A stretch of 49,358 nt of DNA, taken from an uncultured Eubacteriales bacterium (GTDB taxonomy: Bacteria > Bacillota > Clostridia > Lachnospirales > Lachnospiraceae). The position numbers were made by a program, and so were the translations under genes. The stretch covers positions 1-49,358 of the forward strand of contig OMVQ01000065.1 of assembly GCA_900314555.1 (NCBI GenBank), written 5' to 3'. Under the pieces are notes generated by a model. It was not told where the DNA came from and did not search any database. It worked only from the letters and a program-made list of their open reading frames with translations. This document shows, piece by piece, positions 26,405-33,174 of this stretch (its first letter is position 1; every line of letters begins with the position of its first letter).

Positions 26405-27127
26405 CTAAGCCCTTTCGTCAAGCATTTCCTGAATCTTTCTCTGTGTGTATGCACCAAGAAATTTCTTATCCTCTTTATCTAATTCTTCGATTATAATTGG
26501 TTTGCCAAAGTCGATAGTTACTTTTCCACGTTTAATTTTAGGAAAATGATTTTCAAAAATATCTGCTGTACCTGTAAGTGCGACAGGAATAATAGGCGAT
26601 TTAGATTTCTCAGCCATCTTCATACTTCCCTCTTTGAAAGGAAGCATTTTACCGTCTTTAGAACGTGTTCCCTCAGGAAAAACAAATACTGACACACCGC
26701 CTTTAATCTGTTCTACACCTTTTAATATTGTCTTAAGTCCCTCTTTAATATTATCTCTGTCTAAGAAAAGACAACTGATATTTCTCATCCACAGATTAAG
26801 AAATGGAACTTTGTTAATCTCTTTTTTCGCTACATATCCGACATTATATGGGATAGTAACGTATGATACTAAGATATCAAAAAAGCTGTTGTGATTACCG
26901 ACATATAAGCAGGCTTTATCCTTTGGGATATTCTCAACCCCGGTTGCTTCGATTTTAACACCTGCTATAAACAGACAAATTCTAAACCCCATCGATACAA
27001 TGAATTTACTTGAATTATCCCTTGCCTTAATATTGCATTTGCTAAGTATCCATTCGATAAGATATACGGGAATACTTAGAATAAAAAATATTACCAGAAA
27101 TATTGCAATTCCAAAAAGTCGTAACAT
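26405..27127 (-). CDS. plsC: 1-acyl-sn-glycerol-3-phosphate acyltransferase
   Basis: This 240-residue membrane acyltransferase makes phosphatidic acid. It has an N-terminal hydrophobic stretch (about 3-30) and the acyltransferase motifs NHNSFFD (HX4D catalytic pair), a conserved arginine in FLDRDN, FPEGTRS and the later IIPVALTG. The ATG at 27127 is used because GGAGG lies 5-6 nt before it. A much longer upstream frame exists, but its N-terminal part runs through the solo inverted-repeat arm at 27315-27412 and is not part of the protein. Confidence 0.92.
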   Translation of the reverse strand: MLRLFGIAIFLVIFFILSIPVYLIEWILSKCNIKARDNSSKFIVSMGFRICLFIAGVKIEATGVENIPKDKACLYVGNHNSFFDILVSYVTIPYNVGYVAKKEINKVPFLNLWMRNISCLFLDRDNIKEGLKTILKGVEQIKGGVSVFVFPEGTRSKDGKMLPFKEGSMKMAEKSKSPIIPVALTGTADIFENHFPKIKRGKVTIDFGKPIIIEELDKEDKKFLGAYTQRKIQEMLDERA

Positions 27128-27314
27128 AAGTCCTCCATAAAATTTATTAGTATTAAATATTAAAGAAGTAATAATAATCTTGTATACAAGAATACATATC
27201 GTATACGCATATAAGAATATAACAAGAGTACATATTGAATTACTTTTTAATACTTTAATCCTATACATTATAACATATAGAGAGGTATTTGGATATGATT
27301 TAATTATATGACTC

Positions 27315-27412
27315 AAATTTACGCAATTCTTACAAGGGGTTTCGATATTTATATTTGTCAAATTCACTTTAACAGATGAATATTGGCTACAATATGTATG
27401 TGCGAAGTTTGA
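27315..27412 (+). repeat. Solo copy of the 3251-3650 element arm
   Basis: About 98 bp from CAAATTTACGCAATTCTTAC to GTGCGAAGTTTGA matches 3546-3643 with few differences. The inner arm of the 400-bp element near fruA therefore exists here alone; no opposite-facing partner is found in 27128-27314. It lies between divergent plsC and nrtR in a 414-bp gap, which otherwise holds AT-rich sequence and the nrtR control region. Confidence 0.85.
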
Positions 27413-27432
27413 ACTATATAAACAACATCATT

Positions 27433-27454
27433 AAAGTAGCAAAAAAATACTTTT
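27433..27454. promoter_or_regulatory. Upstream NrtR-type operator
   Basis: AAAGTA and TACTTT form an inverted repeat around a short A-rich centre (AAAGTAGCAAAAAAATAC then TTTT). An identical 22-mer lies at 27505-27526. This copy ends 13 bp before the -35 of nrtR. Binding by NrtR is inferred from position and autoregulation known for the family. Confidence 0.65.
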
Positions 27455-27467
27455 TTAATAAAACTTC

Positions 27468-27496
27468 TTGACATTAATATGTCATAGTGGTATTTT
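27468..27496 (+). promoter_or_regulatory. Promoter of the nrtR-pncA-pncB operon
   Basis: TTGACA (27468-27473) and TATTTT (27491-27496) are 17 bp apart. The palindrome TGACAT...ATGTCA (27469-27484) covers the -35 and half the spacer and could be a further protein site. Confidence 0.75.
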
Positions 27497-27504
27497 ATAG
27501 AACA

Positions 27505-27526
27505 AAAGTAGCAAAAAAATACTTTT
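27505..27526. promoter_or_regulatory. Downstream NrtR-type operator
   Basis: This is an identical 22-bp copy of the 27433-27454 site, 72 bp further on. It covers the expected transcription start and ends 3 bp before the AAGGAGG ribosome binding site. Paired identical operators on both sides of a promoter suggest strong repression, perhaps with looping. Confidence 0.65.
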
Positions 27527-27541
27527 AAGGAGGAACGGGAT

Positions 27542-28426
27542 ATGGAAAAATCTCGTAGTAAGGAGAATTTACCGGAACAAGATTGTGGTAGAAAAGGCAT
27601 ATTAGAAAAAAGAAATGCCGCAGGACTTACCGAAGCAGAGTTTTTAGCAAGCTACAGGCCAAGTGATTATGAGAGACCATCGGTGACAGTAGATATGCTG
27701 ATTCTTGCAATGGATAAGTCGTTTAACGGACTAAAAACCCTGTTGATTCAACGTAAAAACCATCCATACATAGATTGTTATGCATTACCGGGAGGTTTTG
27801 TGGAAATAGATGAATCGGCATATAGTGCAGCTTCAAGGGAACTTGAGGAAGAAACGGGACTTAAAAATATTTATTTAGAACAGCTTTATACAATGAGCCA
27901 GCCGGACAGAGACCCTCGAATGAGAGTTATAGATATTGCATATATGGCACTTGTACCTGAGACGAAAGTTGAGGGAAAAGTAAAGGCCGGAGATGATGCT
28001 AAAGAGGCCCTATGGTTTGACATAAGATTTACGGACAAGAATCTGATTCTTCATAATGAGGATAAGAATATTGAAATCAGATACAATCTTAAGAAGAAAT
28101 CATTTAAGAATGGCGTAATAAAAGTTGAGAATTATGTGCCTGATTTAGTCAGTAATGATGCACTTGCATTTGACCACTCACAGATAATCTTAGAGGGACT
28201 TACGAGGCTTAAGAATAAAATAGAATATTCCGATGTTGCATTTAACCTTGTACCAAAGGAATTTACACTTCCTGATTTGCAGCGGGTGTATGAAGTTATT
28301 CTGGGTAAGAAACTTTATAAGACGAATTTCAGGGAAAAGATAATCGATAAAGTCAGACTTTTAGACAAAAAAGGAATATCGATAACAGGTAACAAGTCAT
28401 CAGCTTTATATAAATATAAACGTTAG
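27542..28426 (+). CDS. nrtR: NUDIX-domain transcriptional regulator of NAD metabolism
   Basis: This 294-residue protein has a NUDIX domain (about 45-190) and a C-terminal winged-helix region (about 225-290, containing FTLPDLQRVYEVILGKK), the NrtR layout. The NUDIX box, residues 85-107, is complete (GFVEIDE...RELEEETGL), whereas in some NrtR regulators it is degenerate, so hydrolysis of an ADP-ribose-type ligand may remain. It heads an operon with pncA and pncB, and two identical operators flank its promoter, consistent with autoregulated control of NAD salvage. GGAGG at 27530-27534 supports the ATG at 27542. Confidence 0.88.
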   Translation: MEKSRSKENLPEQDCGRKGILEKRNAAGLTEAEFLASYRPSDYERPSVTVDMLILAMDKSFNGLKTLLIQRKNHPYIDCYALPGGFVEIDESAYSAASRELEEETGLKNIYLEQLYTMSQPDRDPRMRVIDIAYMALVPETKVEGKVKAGDDAKEALWFDIRFTDKNLILHNEDKNIEIRYNLKKKSFKNGVIKVENYVPDLVSNDALAFDHSQIILEGLTRLKNKIEYSDVAFNLVPKEFTLPDLQRVYEVILGKKLYKTNFREKIIDKVRLLDKKGISITGNKSSALYKYKR

Positions 28427-28453
28427 TGGAAATGGAGACAGTGAGAAAAATAT

Positions 28454-29023
28454 ATGAAGAAAATATTAGTAATTGTAGATATGCAGAATGATTTTATAAC
28501 AGGTCCACTTGGCAATGCGGACTGTCAGGCTGTAGTTAATAATATAGTAGAAATTGTGAATAATGAAGAGTATACGGATATTATTCTTACAAGAGATACG
28601 CACCAGGAGAATTATCTTGATACCCGGGAGGGTAAGAATCTTCCAGTCGCTCATTGCATAGAGGGAACGGAAGGTTTTGAGATAGATTCAGATATAATGA
28701 GTGCAGTAGAGAATAAATACAAAACTTCTGAAATCAGAAATTATCTAAACAAGAAAGAGAATATGCCGATTGTTATTAACAAGCCATCATTTGGAAGTAT
28801 GGAGCTCGCAAGGTTGTTATCTGAAAATGTAAATGCAGAAGATATCATAGATTTTGTCGGGGTATGTACGGGAATCTGTGTAATCAGTAATGTATTGCTT
28901 GCGAAAGCAGCAGTTCCTGAGACAAATGTAAGAGTTATAGAAAATGCATGTGCCTGTGTAACTAAGGAATCGCATAGAACAGCAATTGAGGCAATGAAAA
29001 TGTGTCAGGTTGAGATAGTGTAG
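28454..29023 (+). CDS. pncA: Nicotinamidase (isochorismatase-like)
   Basis: This 189-residue cysteine hydrolase would convert nicotinamide to nicotinic acid. Catalytic residues are Asp9 (DMQNDF), Lys110 (NKPSFGS) and Cys142 (CTGICV). Metal ligands are probably Asp48 and His50 in RDTH, plus His67 in AHCIEGT. The usual Asp of TDxC is Gly140 here. It lies 27 bp after nrtR and before pncB, which supports the nicotinamidase assignment among isochorismatase-like proteins. The ribosome binding site is weak (GTGAG or a distant GGAG), suggesting coupling to nrtR. Confidence 0.88.
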   Translation: MKKILVIVDMQNDFITGPLGNADCQAVVNNIVEIVNNEEYTDIILTRDTHQENYLDTREGKNLPVAHCIEGTEGFEIDSDIMSAVENKYKTSEIRNYLNKKENMPIVINKPSFGSMELARLLSENVNAEDIIDFVGVCTGICVISNVLLAKAAVPETNVRVIENACACVTKESHRTAIEAMKMCQVEIV

Positions 29024-29056
29024 AAATAGCGTAGAATAGTGCGGCAAGTTGCTTGA

Positions 29057-29206
29057 GAATGGAGAATAGTGTGAAAAATACAGATTGATATCTGATTTTT
29101 CACACAGCTAAATGTGTTGCAGGCACCACATTTAGCATCTATCGCAGAGCCAAATCTGACATTTGGCTCGCGATTCCTCCGGCACAATGTGCCTGCGGAA
29201 TGGAGA
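29057..29206 (+). repeat. Hairpin-array cassette copy E, before pncB
   Basis: The direct repeat GAATGGAGA is at 29057-29065 and 29198-29206, period 141 bp, identical to copy D's period; the second copy is the pncB ribosome binding site. The four stems are GTGTGAAAAATCAGA/TCTGATTTTTCACAC (interrupted), GCTAAATGTG/CACATTTAGC with TGCAGGCA in its loop, ATCGCAGAGCCAAAT/ATTTGGCTCGCGAT with loop CTGAC, and GGCAC/GTGCC. It separates pncA from pncB. Confidence 0.85.
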
Positions 29207-29211
29207 TTATT

Positions 29212-30420
29212 ATGAAATTAAATCAGATTATTACAAGTTTATTAGAAACAGATATGTATAAATTCAGTATGGGACAGGCAATATACCATCAGTTTAGTGA
29301 TTATAAGACTACCTGGTCTTTCAAATGCAGAAATACCGATGTGCATTTTACAAAAGAGGTAGTGGAGGAAATCAAGGAGCAGATAAAGGCATATTGCGGA
29401 CTCAGATTTACGGAGGAAGAACTTGAGTATCTTCATAATATTAAGTGGATTAAGGGAAGTTATGTAGATTTCTTAAGACTCTGGCAGCCAAGATATGAAG
29501 ATTTCGAGATAACAACAGATGCAGAGTGTGGTCTCTCAATTGAAGCAAAAGGCACATGGCTTAATACATCTATGTATGAGATTCCTACGCTTGCAATTGT
29601 AAATGAAGTGTATTTCAGAATGGAATATAATTATGATGAACTTCTTAACAGCTTTAAGAATAGATTAGATGAGAAAATTAAGAAAATAAGCACAGGCGAA
29701 TATAATATCGGTTCATTTAGTGAATTTGGTCTTAGAAGAAGGTTGTCAGCCGAGGCGCAGGAACTTGCTGTAGATTTACTTAGTAAGAATAAATATCCTG
29801 ACTCAAAATTCGTCGGAACTTCAAATGTATATCTTGCTAAAAAATACAATCTTACACCGGTTGGAACAATGGCGCATGAGTGGATTATGTGCGTAGGACA
29901 GGGTAATCATAAACATAATCCTGCATATTCTAACTGGTATGCATTAGATGCGTGGGTAAAAGAATATGGTATCTTAAATGGTACAGCGTTAGCAGATGCG
30001 ATAACAACTGATTGTTTCCTTAAAGATTTCCAGCTTACTTATGCAACATTATTCTCAGGTGTGCGACATGACAGCGGTGACCCTTACGAATGGGGAGACA
30101 AGATGCTTAAACATTATGAAAGTCTTGGAATAGATCCTATTACGAAGACATTGCTCTTTAGTGACAGTCTTGATTTTGAACGTGCTGACAAACTTAATAA
30201 ATATTTTAATACAAAAGCAAGAGTTGCCTTCGGAATAGGAACTTATATTTCTAACGACACCGATGTTCCTGCACTCAATATTGTAATGAAAACAACGGCA
30301 TGTAACGGTATGGACGTTGCAAAGATTTCTGATACACCGGGAAAAGGTATGTGTAAAAATCCTGATTATGTGCATTATCTAAGAAGATGTATCGACTGGC
30401 GAATGAAAAACGACAGATAG
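29212..30420 (+). CDS. pncB: Nicotinate phosphoribosyltransferase
   Basis: This 402-residue enzyme joins nicotinic acid and PRPP to nicotinate mononucleotide in NAD salvage, using the product of pncA. TDMYKFSMGQA at the N-terminus, GTSNVYLA, the GTMAHEW segment with a probable regulatory histidine, FSGVRHDSGDP and GIGTYISND are family landmarks. The start at 29212 rather than 29200 is chosen because the earlier ATG is part of the GGAGA ribosome binding site. Confidence 0.95.
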   Translation: MKLNQIITSLLETDMYKFSMGQAIYHQFSDYKTTWSFKCRNTDVHFTKEVVEEIKEQIKAYCGLRFTEEELEYLHNIKWIKGSYVDFLRLWQPRYEDFEITTDAECGLSIEAKGTWLNTSMYEIPTLAIVNEVYFRMEYNYDELLNSFKNRLDEKIKKISTGEYNIGSFSEFGLRRRLSAEAQELAVDLLSKNKYPDSKFVGTSNVYLAKKYNLTPVGTMAHEWIMCVGQGNHKHNPAYSNWYALDAWVKEYGILNGTALADAITTDCFLKDFQLTYATLFSGVRHDSGDPYEWGDKMLKHYESLGIDPITKTLLFSDSLDFERADKLNKYFNTKARVAFGIGTYISNDTDVPALNIVMKTTACNGMDVAKISDTPGKGMCKNPDYVHYLRRCIDWRMKNDR

Positions 30421-30437
30421 AAGATGTTAAAATACAT

Positions 30438-30965
30438 TTATAAATCATAATAAGTGGCATCTTTGCAAATATATCTTATGTGCCAGGGTTCGCTGACGTA
30501 TCCGGTGAAAGATGAATTTTCCTTGGTAAAGCTGAATGTGAAGCCAAAGTCAGAGGCATTCTTCTTAAGCCAGATTCCCTCAGGAGTTTCTTCAAATTCT
30601 TCACATAAGTCATAGTCAACACCAGGACAGGAGACATCGATTGCAAGACCTGTCTGGTGTTCGCTGGTGCCTGGCATTGCCACATGTGAATATGCATATT
30701 CACGTCCATGTTCACGAACACTGTTTTCATAGAGTTCTTTTTGTCTGTCGTATGAACGAAAAGCTGATATTCCCATAAGATTAAGTCCCTCTTTAAAACA
30801 GGCTTTGAACATTTTGCGGAGTGGTTCATAAGCGACTAAGGAAATGCAGCGCTTCATATCATAGACAGGTGCTATGAACGGAACAGGTGCTCTTACTAAA
30901 TCTTCAGGGATATAATCAGGGGGCAAAGGGTGATACCTGTCGGTAATATAATGTTTTGTTTTCAC
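30438..30965 (-). CDS. D-alanyl-D-alanine carboxypeptidase-like protein, VanY/M15B family
   Basis: This 175-residue zinc peptidase homolog has the M15B landmarks AFRSYDRQ, SEHQTGLAIDVS (zinc His and Asp) and EPWHIRYI (catalytic Glu and zinc His). The start is a GTG, 6 nt after GAGG; no ATG lies closer. No signal peptide or membrane helix is present, so it would be cytoplasmic unless exported unusually; a cytoplasmic role on muropeptides or D-Ala-D-Ala is possible. It is convergent with pncB and divergent from the azlC remnant. Confidence 0.85.
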   Translation of the reverse strand: MKTKHYITDRYHPLPPDYIPEDLVRAPVPFIAPVYDMKRCISLVAYEPLRKMFKACFKEGLNLMGISAFRSYDRQKELYENSVREHGREYAYSHVAMPGTSEHQTGLAIDVSCPGVDYDLCEEFEETPEGIWLKKNASDFGFTFSFTKENSSFTGYVSEPWHIRYICKDATYYDL

Positions 30966-31037
30966 ACTAACCTCATTATTTACATATGAAAAATTATATT
31001 TTATAGTATTCAGGAAACAGAAAAAGGTGAAAAATTA

Positions 31038-31367
31038 ATGAAAGAAACTAATTCAAATTATGTAAAGAAAACAATAGATAAAAATGTTGTAAGGAAAGCA
31101 TTTATAAAGTCAATGCCGATTATGTTCAGTTATTTCTTCGTGAGCGTGGCATATGGAATGATGATGGAAAATGCAGGCTTTCACTGGTATTATTCACTAC
31201 TTGCGAGTGCGGCAGTTTATACTGGGGCATTTCAGTTCGTACTTATTACATTCTTAAGCAGTGGGGCTTCAATACTTACTGTGGCGGTGACATATAAAAT
31301 GAAGCATAGCACGTTGATAAGTATATTGTGCGGAACGATTTGTTATATGTGCCTGATTAGGTTGTGA
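31038..31367 (+). pseudogene. azlC/azlD deletion chimera (branched-chain amino acid exporter remnant)
   Basis: This 109-residue ORF starts as a normal AzlC: a basic N-terminus, then SMPIMFSYFFVSVAYGMMME and ASAAVYTGAFQFVLITFLSS. After about residue 86 it jumps to YKMKHSTLISILCGTICYM, which looks like the C-terminal end of AzlD, the small partner encoded downstream in azlCD. AzlC is normally about 230 residues. The simplest reading is an in-frame deletion that removed the end of azlC and most of azlD. The exporter should be non-functional. Confidence 0.65.
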
Positions 31368-31456
31368 AATATAAATTGCTGTCGTACTTGATGCTGTAAA
31401 TGGAATCAAAGCCTTATTTACGGAAGTCACATATAATTCTATACAGGAGGTTATTA

Positions 31457-32611
31457 ATGAACAAAGATAGTATTAAATTGGGGTTAAAAACTCTTAAGGT
31501 AAAATGTTTTGAACGATATGTAGGAACACTTGCAATGACACCGGATGGTAAGGTGGCATTTTCATATGATGATGAATGGTTAGTTAATGGTTTTGCAATA
31601 AGTCCGTTTGTACTACCACTTGAGAAAAAAGTATTTATCCCCGAGAAACGTTATTTTAATGGATTATTTGGTATATTTGCAGATAGTCTGCCTGATGCAT
31701 GGGGACAACTGCTTTTAGACAGGGTATTAAAGGAATATAAGATTAATGAGGATATAACGGTTCTTGACAGGCTTGCATTGGTTGGTACATCAGGAATGGG
31801 AGCCTTGGAATATGAACCTGATTACAGAATAATAGAAAATGAAGAAATAGATGATTTGGATTATATTTCAAAACAATGCCAGAAAGTTCTTAAAACAGAA
31901 TATTCACCTGATTTGGACGTATTATATAAATTGGCAGGTGGTATTGGAGGTGCAAGACCGAAAATATTAACACATATTGAAGATAAGGATTGGGTTATAA
32001 AGTTTCTGGCGGGAATCGATGGTCCAAACTGTGGATTACGAGAATATATTTATTCAGAATGTGCAAGAAAATGCGGTATAAAAATGACAGAAACAAGGCT
32101 ATTTCCATCGAAAATTTGTGACGGATATTTCGGAACAGTGAGATTTGACAGAATACCATATGAAGGTAAAATGAAAAAAGTTCATATGGCTACGGCGGCT
32201 GCAATATTAGAAGCAGATTTTATGTCTCCATGTCTGGATTATAGTGTGCTAATGAAACTTACCCATGTACTTACAAGAGGAAATGCAGAAGATATGGAAA
32301 ATATGTTTCGAAGAGCATGTTTTAATGTATTTGCACATAATAGAGATGACCATGCTAAGAACTTTACATTTTTATATAATGAAGATGAGGATTGCTGGAG
32401 ACTAAGTCCTGCATACGATATCACTTACAGTAATACTTATTATGGTGAGCATACGACCTCAGTTGACGGTAATGGAAAAAATCCCGGAGAAAAAGAATTG
32501 ATGAATGTCGGAACAGGGGCAGGTATTAAGAAATCATTATGTGCAGATATCATAGACGAAATCAGAACAATAGTTGGCGAAGAACTGGCATTTATTAAAA
32601 AAGATAATTAG
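31457..32611 (+). CDS. HipA-family serine/threonine kinase, no antitoxin visible
   Basis: This 384-residue HipA-like toxin kinase has an N-terminal HipA_N-type domain with FNGLFGIFADSLPDAWG, then GGIGGARPK, a kinase core with catalytic NRDDHAKNF and the metal-binding PAYDI. Known HipA proteins phosphorylate aminoacyl-tRNA synthetases and are held by a HipB-type DNA-binding antitoxin. No HTH gene lies upstream; only an open stretch without a start (about 31369-31460) separates it from the azl chimera. ATACAGGAGG supports the ATG at 31457. It may be orphaned by a deletion or act with a partner elsewhere. Confidence 0.88.
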   Translation: MNKDSIKLGLKTLKVKCFERYVGTLAMTPDGKVAFSYDDEWLVNGFAISPFVLPLEKKVFIPEKRYFNGLFGIFADSLPDAWGQLLLDRVLKEYKINEDITVLDRLALVGTSGMGALEYEPDYRIIENEEIDDLDYISKQCQKVLKTEYSPDLDVLYKLAGGIGGARPKILTHIEDKDWVIKFLAGIDGPNCGLREYIYSECARKCGIKMTETRLFPSKICDGYFGTVRFDRIPYEGKMKKVHMATAAAILEADFMSPCLDYSVLMKLTHVLTRGNAEDMENMFRRACFNVFAHNRDDHAKNFTFLYNEDEDCWRLSPAYDITYSNTYYGEHTTSVDGNGKNPGEKELMNVGTGAGIKKSLCADIIDEIRTIVGEELAFIKKDN

Positions 32612-32623
32612 TAAGAAAAATAT

Positions 32624-32652
32624 TTGACATAGTAAATATGAGTGTCTATAAT
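32624..32652 (+). promoter_or_regulatory. Consensus promoter of the lrgAB operon
   Basis: TTGACA (32624-32629) and TATAAT (32647-32652) are exactly 17 bp apart, a perfect sigma-A consensus, implying that repression by another factor is needed. Confidence 0.85.
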
Positions 32653-32653
32653 G

Positions 32654-32686
32654 AATTGGTAGTGCCAAATTGGTGCTACCAATTTT
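32654..32686. promoter_or_regulatory. Double PdhR/FadR-like operator at the lrgAB start site
   Basis: TTGGTAGTGCCAA (32656-32668) and TTGGTGCTACCAA (32670-32682) are two 13-bp dyads with TTGG/CCAA ends, nearly inverted copies of each other, starting right after the -10. The pattern fits operators of FadR-subfamily GntR regulators (PdhR type TTGGT-N3-ACCAA), and such a regulator is encoded four genes downstream. The whole also forms a 9-bp stem AATTGGTAG/CTACCAATT followed by TT, so an attenuator is the alternative. Confidence 0.65.
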
Positions 32687-32724
32687 GATGTAAATATTTG
32701 TAAATGAATATTTGAAGTATAAAC

Positions 32725-32802
32725 AGGAAAGGAGACTATGATGTATTAATTGTTTCTAATCTTTGCTAAACAGTTGGATATTAATGCATCATATAGTGAA
32801 CT
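32725..32802 (+). promoter_or_regulatory. lrgA leader: displaced ribosome binding site and 13-bp stem
   Basis: AGGAAAGGAG (32725-32734) is a strong Shine-Dalgarno followed by ATGATGTATTAA, a three-codon ORF. That sequence (32738-32750) pairs over 13 bp with ATTAATGCATCAT (32780-32792). The lrgA ATG at 32803 has no Shine-Dalgarno of its own. When the stem forms, GGAG would lie about 13 nt from the lrgA ATG along the outside of the helix, so the stem may deliver the ribosome binding site. This is inference from sequence. Confidence 0.5.
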
Positions 32803-33174
32803 ATGAAATATTTGCGCCAGTTTTTAGTAATTTTAGCAATCTCATTCATCGGAGAAATATTAAAATATTTTCTTCCATTGCCCATACCTGCAAGCATATA
32901 CGGTATGATGATTTTATTTATAGGGCTTCTTACCGGAATAATTCCATTAGAGGCAGTGAAAGATGTTGGTAAATTCCTAATCGAAATAATGCCGGTTATG
33001 TTTATTCCGGCAGGTGTAGGACTTATGTCATCATGGGTGAATTTAAAGCCTGTGTTATTACCTGTAAGCATAATAACAGTAGTATCAATTGTAACAGTTA
33101 TGATAGCTACGGGAAGAACATCCCAATGGATAATCAGAAGAGGAAAGAAAAAGGAGGAAACAAAACATGAATGA
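32803..33174 (+). CDS. lrgA: LrgA/CidA family membrane protein
   Basis: This 123-residue protein has four hydrophobic segments and the LrgA/CidA signature region PLPIPASIYGMMILFIGLL, with a basic C-terminal tail. It would form a membrane complex with LrgB; relatives were described as holin/antiholin-like and, in Bacillus and Streptococcus, as pyruvate transport components. The last 8 nt overlap lrgB, so translation is coupled. The start lacks an adjacent ribosome binding site (see the leader). Confidence 0.88.
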   Translation: MKYLRQFLVILAISFIGEILKYFLPLPIPASIYGMMILFIGLLTGIIPLEAVKDVGKFLIEIMPVMFIPAGVGLMSSWVNLKPVLLPVSIITVVSIVTVMIATGRTSQWIIRRGKKKEETKHE

